NCBI RefSeq assembly: GCF_001297775.1 | Contig: NZ_LIFX01000017.1 | Location: forward strand, 1 to 48,959 | Direction: 5' to 3' | Source: Trabulsiella odontotermitis | GTDB lineage: Bacteria > Pseudomonadota > Gammaproteobacteria > Enterobacterales > Enterobacteriaceae | DNA length: 48,959 nucleotides | Shown: piece by piece, positions 48,883-48,959 of the stretch | Numbering within the stretch: position 1 is the stretch's first letter | How the letters are laid out: each line of letters starts with the position of its first letter | The notes under the pieces: model-generated | What the model was told of the DNA's origin: nothing | The model's input: only the letters and a program-made list of their open reading frames with translations | The model's database searches: none | Made by a program: the position numbers and the translations under genes

Positions 48883-48940
48883 TTTTCCTCCTGTAGGTCA
48901 CATGTGGAGGATTCTTGCAGATTTCACTATGTGTAACTGC

Positions 48941-48959
48941 TTTTCTAAAACCTTGGTTT
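48941..48959. repeat. Partial hix/gix-type crossover site, cut by window end
   Basis: ttttctaaaaccttggttt resembles the first 19 bases of 26-base invertase sites such as hix (TTATCAAAAACCTTGG core). It lies 59 bases upstream of the invertase start codon, the usual position of the nearer crossover site. The remaining bases are outside the window. Confidence 0.65.

Overview
The window is enterobacterial chromosome, from the Escherichia/Citrobacter/Enterobacter group (genus not settled from sequence alone). The right half keeps the familiar order selC - yicJ - yicI - yicH - xanP - gltS. A 25-kb island sits at the 3' end of selC, and carbohydrate genes flank both sides.

Left flank (1-7.4 kb). 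This is a compact sugar-phosphate cluster. A partial transketolase, a TalA-type transaldolase and an RpiB-type isomerase run leftward. A fused DhaK-DhaL dihydroxyacetone-type kinase, a triose-phosphate-isomerase-like protein, a SorC-family regulator and an unknown protein run rightward. The kinase / TIM-like / RpiB-like trio matches known four-carbon (erythrulose) routes that end in erythrose 4-phosphate, which the transaldolase and transketolase would consume. TGAAC/GTTCA inverted repeats in both control regions are the likely operators of the SorC regulator. A REP/BIME element closes the cluster.

selC island (about 7.92-32.92 kb). The ends carry an imperfect copy of the selC 3' end and ACCCCC-rich repeats, and a P4-type integrase abuts selC. 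Leftward genes form the cassette typical of E. coli CP4-type elements: GTPase, DUF932 (YfjQ), ArdB antirestriction, RadC-like (YeeS), YeeT, CbeA antitoxin, a broken CbtA toxin, DUF5983, DUF957 and DUF4942. With them are two unrecognised envelope proteins and a ribbon-helix-helix protein with its own palindromic operators. Rightward are alpA, a 50-aa zinc-finger-like peptide, a YagK/YfjJ (inovirus Gp2) protein with an HUH motif, a zinc-ribbon protein, and a complete contact-dependent inhibition locus: cdiB, a 3189-residue cdiA, and a small membrane protein that is the probable immunity gene. A decayed P2-like tape-measure fragment lies between cdiI and the integrase.

Right flank (32.9-49 kb). 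After selC come the alpha-xyloside genes yicJ and yicI. A four-gene carbohydrate insert follows (FucP-like transporter, RpiR regulator, family-4 glycosidase, PTS EIICB), then yicH, xanP and gltS. Where E. coli has recG, this sequence has a 5'-truncated glpK. It is joined to a Hin/Gin/Pin-type DNA invertase whose recombination site is cut by the window end. That points to a phage insertion plus a chromosomal rearrangement, or an assembly join.

The most noteworthy items are the cdi locus with an unrecognised toxin tip, the tetrose-type cluster, the cbtA toxin broken by a palindrome-forming mutation, and the glpK/invertase junction.
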